This document shows positions 6,767 through 10,248 of a DNA stretch of 10,248 bases, piece after piece. The stretch's first letter is position 1. Each line of letters begins with the position of its first letter. This stretch comes from Candidatus Iainarchaeum sp. (GTDB lineage Archaea > Iainarchaeota > Iainarchaeia > JAADDC01). Below the pieces are notes generated by a model. It searched no databases. It was given only the letters and a program-made list of their open reading frames with translations, and was not told the origin of the DNA. The stretch lies in contig WAPE01000028.1 in assembly GCA_015520865.1 (NCBI GenBank), forward strand, positions 1-10,248. Reading direction: 5' to 3'. Made by a program: the position numbers and the translations under genes.

Positions 6767-8494
6767 ATGGAGCTGAAGGTAAGGGGAAGGGATGGAGCCG
6801 GCAGGCTTCTCGAGGTCAAACTAAACAGCGGAAGGAAGATGATCACCCCTACATTCTTCCCCGTATACAATCCACACCTCCCGCTCATAACGCCAGAAGA
6901 GATAAGGAAAGAGTTTCATTGGAACGAGATCATAACCAACGCCTACATCATCTGGAGGGATTCTAGGCTTTCGAGGGAGGCTGAAGAAAAAGGGATCCAC
7001 GGACTCCTGAACTTCGACGGCGTGGTAATGATGGACTCGGGGGCCTATCAGATGTGGATGTACGGGAAGCTAGAAGTCACAAACGAGGAGATCATCGAGT
7101 TTCAGAACAAGATAAGACCGGATATTGGCACCTTCCACGATACGATCGTTCCCCCTGAGGCTTCCTACGAAGAGGCCGCAGAGGCAGTGAAGAACACTTT
7201 GATCAATGCAGAAGTTTGTGCCGAGCTCGGCTCGGAAGAAGTCTCGTGGATGGCAACCGTCCAGGGATCCGTCCACTTGGATATCGTTAAAACGGCTGCA
7301 GAAAGCCTCCGAAGCCTTTCCTTTCCCTACTACGCAGTGGGGGGATTGGCTCCGGGGGCTATGAGATGGAAGTTCAAGCCGTACATCGGCTTCATCGTAA
7401 CGGCGCTTTCGATCCTGCCCAGGAGCCGCCCCGTTCATGGATGGGGCATCGGTCACCCTGCAGCCTTCTCCCTCCTCGTCCTCCTCGGTATAGACACATT
7501 TGACTCGGCATCCTACGCTCTTTACGCCAAGGACGACAGGGTTATGTTCCCTTGGGGGACGGAAAGGTTACAAGATCTCGAGGAGCTCCCCTATTCTCCA
7601 TTTTTGAAAGGATACACAGCAAAAGAGCTCCTCGAGATGGAGAAAAGCGATCGAATAAGGATCATAGCAAGGCACAACCTCTGGATGATGATCGAAGAAA
7701 TAAGAGCGATTCGGGAGGCCCTCCGAGGAGAGTACCTCTTTGAATACGTTCAGGAAAGGGTTCGGAGCCACCCAGGCCTTTACGAAGCATACCGGTACCT
7801 TTTGGAGAAAAACTGGAGGTTTCTGGAGGAGTTCACACCATTCTCCAAGAAGCACGGTCTTTTCGTCGTGGGAGAAGAGTTTCGGTTTAGACCGGAGGCA
7901 AGGAGAGCTTTGGAAAGGCTAGAATCACTGAAGAACCGCGAAACTATCGAGCATCCCATATACGGGAACTTACCGAAGACGCTGTATTTTACCTATCCCT
8001 TTGGTCAGACGGTTTTCTCGACCTCAGAAGAGGAAATCCTTCCACGCTTCGATCCAGTAGATCAGGCGAGAGATATCATAGCCTATCAATGGGGCGTTGA
8101 GCTCGAGAGGGAAAAGATGAAGGTCGAAGCCCGGAAGGGGAGGGCAAGGAAGGTCTACTACGAAGGAACGTTCATAGGTAGCGTCCGGCCCAACGACGGG
8201 CTGTTTTTGCCGTCGATAGAGGGGGCGAAGCTCCTCAAGGAGCGCCTACCGTTTCCAAAGGGTAGGATCGTAGTAGACGATGTTGCAAGGGGTCCCGTAT
8301 CGGAGGGGAAGTCCGTATTCACGAAGTTCGTCCTAGACGTCGACCCTGATCTTCGACCAAACCAAGAGGTCATCGTCGTAGACGCGGAGGATACCGTTCT
8401 AGCCGTTGGGAAACTCGTGCTTTCTCCGAGGGAGATAGAAGAGTTTGAATCCCACGTGGCGGTGAAGGTACGACACGGTTCAGCGAGGAGTTAA
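6767..8494 (+). CDS. tgtA: Archaeosine tRNA-guanine transglycosylase (arcTGT), lacking the usual zinc cysteines
   Basis: Exchanges guanine at position 15 in the tRNA D-loop for preQ0, the first tRNA-bound step of archaeosine synthesis. The 575-residue length is close to characterised archaeal enzymes. Catalytic TIM barrel about 1-355: DSGAYQ with D90 (proton donor/acceptor position), DIGTFHD with D125 and VQGS with Q166 (base-recognition positions), GHP (229-231), and GIDTFDSASYALYAKDDR with D246, the nucleophile position. C-terminal domains follow (about 356-495), then a PUA domain (about 496-570: GRIVVDDVA, VFTKFVLDVDPDLRPNQEVIVVD, AVGKLVLSPRE). Oddity: relatives have a CxCxxC zinc site after the barrel; here it reads LPYSPFLKGYT (274-284) with no cysteine, while H303 of HNLW remains. 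The only cysteine in the protein is C151. The stop overlaps the convergent ZPR1 gene by 4 nt. Confidence 0.94.
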   Translation: MELKVRGRDGAGRLLEVKLNSGRKMITPTFFPVYNPHLPLITPEEIRKEFHWNEIITNAYIIWRDSRLSREAEEKGIHGLLNFDGVVMMDSGAYQMWMYGKLEVTNEEIIEFQNKIRPDIGTFHDTIVPPEASYEEAAEAVKNTLINAEVCAELGSEEVSWMATVQGSVHLDIVKTAAESLRSLSFPYYAVGGLAPGAMRWKFKPYIGFIVTALSILPRSRPVHGWGIGHPAAFSLLVLLGIDTFDSASYALYAKDDRVMFPWGTERLQDLEELPYSPFLKGYTAKELLEMEKSDRIRIIARHNLWMMIEEIRAIREALRGEYLFEYVQERVRSHPGLYEAYRYLLEKNWRFLEEFTPFSKKHGLFVVGEEFRFRPEARRALERLESLKNRETIEHPIYGNLPKTLYFTYPFGQTVFSTSEEEILPRFDPVDQARDIIAYQWGVELEREKMKVEARKGRARKVYYEGTFIGSVRPNDGLFLPSIEGAKLLKERLPFPKGRIVVDDVARGPVSEGKSVFTKFVLDVDPDLRPNQEVIVVDAEDTVLAVGKLVLSPREIEEFESHVAVKVRHGSARS

Positions 8495-8943
8495 ATATTT
8501 ATCTCCTTAAGAAGGCCACTCTTGTTTCTGATGATAAGCTTTGCCTTTCTCCTTCCTTCGATGATCTCATCGATCTCTTTCTTGAGCTCTTCGGGACTAC
8601 TCTCCTGGATCATCCTTAAGACACCCTCTACAGTCGTGATCCTCCCCTTGAAGGCAGGGGTTAGGACGAGCTCAGCGCCTAGCTCGGGTATCTCAATCTC
8701 TGTGTCTCCGGGAAGAAAGATGATCTTTCTAAGTGTGTTCTCATCAAGGTCGTAGGTGATCTCTACTTCTTTTCCGAGTTCTAAGGGAATTACGTCCACA
8801 ACGCGACTTCCACAGTTTTCACATCGGCCAACAAAGAGAATAACGGGCCCTTCAGCGGGTAAGTGATACCTATACAGCGTTACGTTGAGGGTATTTTTGC
8901 CGCAGACGGGACAGTACGCCTTACCCTCATAAACCTTTTCCAC
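8491..8943 (-). CDS. ZPR1-type zinc-finger protein
   Basis: Archaeal single-unit version of the ZPR1 zinc-finger family. Eukaryotic ZPR1 has been tied to translation factor eEF1A folding; the archaeal role is not established. From GTG 8943 the product is 150 residues: a zinc finger with C11/C14 (YCPVCG) and C41/C44 (RCENCG), a long loop between, then the beta-rich ZPR1 domain with SRVVDVIPL, ITYDLDENTLRKIIFLPGDTEIEIPELGAEL and FKGRITTVEGVLRMI (99-113, the strongest family signature), ending in a charged helix (117-135). The frame stays open upstream to 9084, but that Ser/Phe-rich extension mirrors the Lys/Glu-rich start of the divergent gene and is not real. GTG 8943 begins immediately before the conserved region and has a TATA-like box (complement of AATTAAAG, 8968-8975) about 27 bp upstream. 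The 3' end overlaps tgtA by 4 nt. Confidence 0.88.
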   Translation of the reverse strand: MEKVYEGKAYCPVCGKNTLNVTLYRYHLPAEGPVILFVGRCENCGSRVVDVIPLELGKEVEITYDLDENTLRKIIFLPGDTEIEIPELGAELVLTPAFKGRITTVEGVLRMIQESSPEELKKEIDEIIEGRRKAKLIIRNKSGLLKEINI

Positions 8944-8986
8944 GTAGATAGTAGAGAAAGCCAAGAGAATTAAAGGAGGGACGCTT
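8944..8986. promoter_or_regulatory. Divergent intergenic region between ZPR1 and thioredoxin-fold genes
   Basis: The minus-strand TATA-like CTTTAATT (8975-8968) fits a leaderless ZPR1 mRNA starting at GTG 8943. No plus-strand TATA lies at the leaderless distance; CATAAACC at 8928-8935, inside the ZPR1 gene, would give a leader of roughly 30 nt. This matches the presence of a Shine-Dalgarno for the plus-strand gene. Confidence 0.4.
8975..8980 (+). promoter_or_regulatory. Strong Shine-Dalgarno for the thioredoxin-fold gene
   Basis: GGAGGG at 8975-8980 sits 6 nt before GTG 8987 and fixes that GTG as the start. It is the clearest ribosome binding site ahead of a first gene in this window; the other first genes appear leaderless. 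Confidence 0.7.
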
Positions 8987-10129
8987 GTGAGAAGGAAGAA
9001 AAAGGAGGTGCCCAAGGAGGAAGGGGCACCCGAAAAGAAGGAGAAGCAAGAGAAGGAAGTCAAGAAGGAAAGCCGCGAAATCAAAAAAGAAAAGAAACCT
9101 GTAGCAAAGAGCTACAACGGACCACTATTAGGTGTCCTCGCCATTGTGGCGATCCTCATCATAGCCGGAGCTATTGTCCTCGTACAGAACAACGGAGGCA
9201 AGGGAACTGCGTACGTTGCTCCAAACGTAGCAGCAAATAAACTTACAACCTGGCTCAAAAACTACTTCGCCGCGAGGGGCTTGCCGATAGAAGCAAAGGT
9301 TGTTGGAGTAAAGGATCTCGGCACTGTTTACGAGGTGAACCTTCTTCTTTCAGCCCAGGGAAAGACACAACCAGTAACATATTACGTTTCTAAGGACGCC
9401 AAGTACTTCTTCCCCATAGGAATAGAGATGAAGCCGATCGGTAAAGTAGAGCTCTCCAAACCTCCAAAGAGCAAGAAACCAAACGTAGAACTCTTCGTAA
9501 TGAGCTACTGCCCCTACGGAGTCCAGATGGAAAAGGCCCTCATACCTGTGCTAAACCTCCTAGGAAACAAGATTAACTTCAGCCTCCACTTCGTTAATTA
9601 CGCCATGCACGGGCCCCAGGAGGTCTGGGAAAACGCCCGCCAGTACTGTATCCAGAAGCTCTTCGGCAGGGAAGTCCTTTTGAAGTATCTAGACTGCTTC
9701 GACAAAACGAACGTCTCGGGAATTACAAGCGCTTCGGAGTACTACAAGAAGTTGGAAGAGGCATCCAAGAACTGTATAAAGGAGCTGAACATCGATGAAA
9801 ATAAGCTAAACGCCTGTGTAGAAGAGCTCAACAAAGAGTACAATCTCTGGGAGATCGTGAATAATAGAGCAACGTGGATCAGCGGTAGGTTTCCGCCATT
9901 CCCGGTGGAGGATAACCTCAACGCAAAGTACGGAGTACAGGGTTCTCCAACGCTCATTATAAACGGTGTAAAGGTAAACGTGGTGAGATCGCCGGAAGCT
10001 CTGAAGGAGGCCATATGCTCAGCCTTCGAGAACCCACCTGCAGAGTGTAACCAAACACTGAGCTCTCAGCAGACGTCTCCAGGCTTCGGAGAGGGAACAG
10101 GAAGCAGCTCGGCAGGACAATGCGGCTGA
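8987..10129 (+). CDS. Membrane-anchored extracytoplasmic DsbA/thioredoxin-fold protein with CPYG motif
   Basis: Predicted thiol-redox or disulfide-handling protein outside the cell membrane. The 380 residues comprise: a highly charged Lys/Glu N-terminal tail (1-42), a single membrane helix (about 46-67, no cleavage site evident), an alpha/beta domain (about 78-150, NKLTTWLKNYFAARG to FFPIGIEM, resembling the N-terminal domain in secreted Dsb-like proteins), a thioredoxin-like domain (about 166-350) and a Ser/Gly/Gln tail (358-380). The redox motif is SYC175PYG, with glycine where CxxC enzymes have the second cysteine. GSPTL supplies the cis-Pro (P321). Other cysteines are C221, C237, C263, C277, C344, C354 and C379, giving several possible partners. 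Similar CPYG proteins occur in DPANN and related archaea as I recall. The start is GTG 8987 with a strong Shine-Dalgarno; a T-rich terminator follows. Exact activity (oxidase, reductase, isomerase) is undetermined. Confidence 0.85.
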   Translation: MRRKKKEVPKEEGAPEKKEKQEKEVKKESREIKKEKKPVAKSYNGPLLGVLAIVAILIIAGAIVLVQNNGGKGTAYVAPNVAANKLTTWLKNYFAARGLPIEAKVVGVKDLGTVYEVNLLLSAQGKTQPVTYYVSKDAKYFFPIGIEMKPIGKVELSKPPKSKKPNVELFVMSYCPYGVQMEKALIPVLNLLGNKINFSLHFVNYAMHGPQEVWENARQYCIQKLFGREVLLKYLDCFDKTNVSGITSASEYYKKLEEASKNCIKELNIDENKLNACVEELNKEYNLWEIVNNRATWISGRFPPFPVEDNLNAKYGVQGSPTLIINGVKVNVVRSPEALKEAICSAFENPPAECNQTLSSQQTSPGFGEGTGSSSAGQCG

Positions 10130-10155
10130 TCCTTTTCCCTTCTTTTTAATTTTCC
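10130..10155 (+). terminator. T-rich archaeal terminator after the thioredoxin-fold gene
   Basis: Immediately after the TGA (10127-10129) the coding strand carries three T runs: TTTT (10133-10136), TTTTT (10143-10147) and TTTT (10150-10153), with no stem-loop. Clustered T runs are the usual intrinsic terminator of archaeal RNA polymerase. Confidence 0.6.
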
Positions 10156-10203
10156 TCAGCTAGGGGCGCTCATCACCTACTCAGGGTAATCCCGGCTCAT
10201 CAT
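10156..10203 (-). ncRNA. C/D box small guide RNA (2'-O-methylation guide)
   Basis: All four boxes of an archaeal double-guide C/D sRNA appear in order on the minus strand with standard spacing. Box C is ATGATGA (10203-10197), followed by a 12-nt guide GCCGGGATTACC (10196-10185) and box D' CTGA (10184-10181). After a 4-nt spacer GTAG come box C' GTGATGA (10176-10170), a 10-nt guide GCGCCCCTAG (10169-10160) and box D CTGA (10159-10156). Such RNAs assemble with L7Ae, Nop5 and fibrillarin and direct methylation of the target nucleotide paired with the fifth guide base upstream of D or D'. Mature ends probably extend a few bases each side; the flanks pair only weakly (CC before box C, GG after box D). 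No clear TATA box is visible upstream, so it may be processed from a longer transcript. It lies antisense to, and 26 bases beyond, the thioredoxin-fold gene. Confidence 0.8.
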
Positions 10204-10248
10204 CGGTCTGACCGCTTGATGTACCATACTCCATGGGCCCTAGCAAAT
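10204..10248. other. Non-coding window end, upstream of the C/D sRNA
   Basis: No coding frame or tRNA is supported here. A short hairpin CGGT-CTG-ACCG (10204-10214) abuts box C. GCCCTAGC at 10237-10244 is complementary over 7 bases to GCTAGGG at 10159-10165, which includes part of the second guide; the meaning is unclear. Confidence 0.3.

Noticed and set aside
7070..7456. 128-codon open frame on the minus strand within tgtA
   Set aside because: It overlaps the catalytic core of arcTGT in antisense, shows no family motif and has no independent promoter or ribosome site.
8944..9084. N-terminal extension of the ZPR1 protein (47 extra residues, with a signal-like hydrophobic stretch)
   Set aside because: It is the antisense of the Lys/Glu-rich start of the divergent gene and is Ser/Phe-rich for that reason; the conserved ZPR1 part begins at GTG 8943, which also has a properly placed TATA-like box.
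10159..10244. Possible tRNA: 7-bp complementary ends GCTAGGG / CCCTAGC spanning 86 bases
   Set aside because: No T-loop (TTCGAAT-like) sequence, no D-arm or anticodon arm pairing on either strand; the span instead contains all four C/D sRNA boxes.
1..10248. Mobile elements, CRISPR arrays, defence islands or transferred segments
   Set aside because: No direct repeat arrays, terminal inverted repeats, transposase or integrase motifs, and no obvious change in codon or base composition along the window.

Overview
The window is a gene-dense piece of an archaeal chromosome. The evidence is a set of information-processing genes in archaeal form: RNA polymerase subunit L, exosome subunit Csl4, an eRF1-type release factor, the archaeosine enzyme arcTGT and archaeal-type UMP kinase. 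Archaeal TATA boxes lie about 26 bp from start codons, and there is a C/D box guide RNA. The many charged residues, the archaeal C/D guide and frequent ATA/AGG codons suggest a thermophile, but that is inference. The phylum cannot be fixed from the sequence: DUF373 and the presenilin-like protease are common in euryarchaea, while the CPYG thioredoxin-fold protein resembles DPANN-type proteins as I recall them. I see no mobile element, CRISPR array, prophage or tRNA.

Layout. 1-1134 (minus): a short operon reading leftwards, small helical protein > csl4 > rpoL, with rpoL cut by the window edge. 1165-1962 (plus): a SpoIIM-family membrane protein. 1955-2872 (minus): a stomatin/SPFH protein. 2906-4872 (plus): a two-gene operon of a DUF373 membrane protein and a presenilin-like (A22) intramembrane aspartyl protease, joined by a 4-nt overlap. 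4832-5506 (minus): UMP kinase. 5545-8494 (plus): aRF1 then arcTGT, coupled by a Shine-Dalgarno that contains the aRF1 stop. 8491-8943 (minus): a ZPR1-type zinc-finger protein. 8987-10129 (plus): a membrane-anchored, outward-facing thioredoxin-fold protein, followed by a T-rich terminator. 10156-10203 (minus): a C/D box sRNA not captured by protein-coding analysis.

Two themes link the genes. One is RNA and translation: Csl4, RpoL, aRF1, arcTGT, ZPR1 and the methylation guide RNA. The other is the membrane: SpoIIM-like, SPFH, DUF373, presenilin-like protease and the extracytoplasmic thioredoxin-fold protein. The SPFH / DUF373 / presenilin cluster looks like a membrane-protein quality-control neighbourhood.

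The layout is extremely compact: fewer than 200 bases before 10130 are non-coding. All three convergent gene pairs overlap (8, 41 and 4 nt). Divergent pairs share 30-43 bp gaps in which TATA-like boxes sit about 25-27 bp from start codons, so first genes are probably translated from leaderless mRNAs, while internal operon genes have Shine-Dalgarno sites. The most notable single oddities are an arcTGT that has lost all three zinc-ligand cysteines and the C/D sRNA whose first guide nearly matches the 16S rRNA 530 loop.
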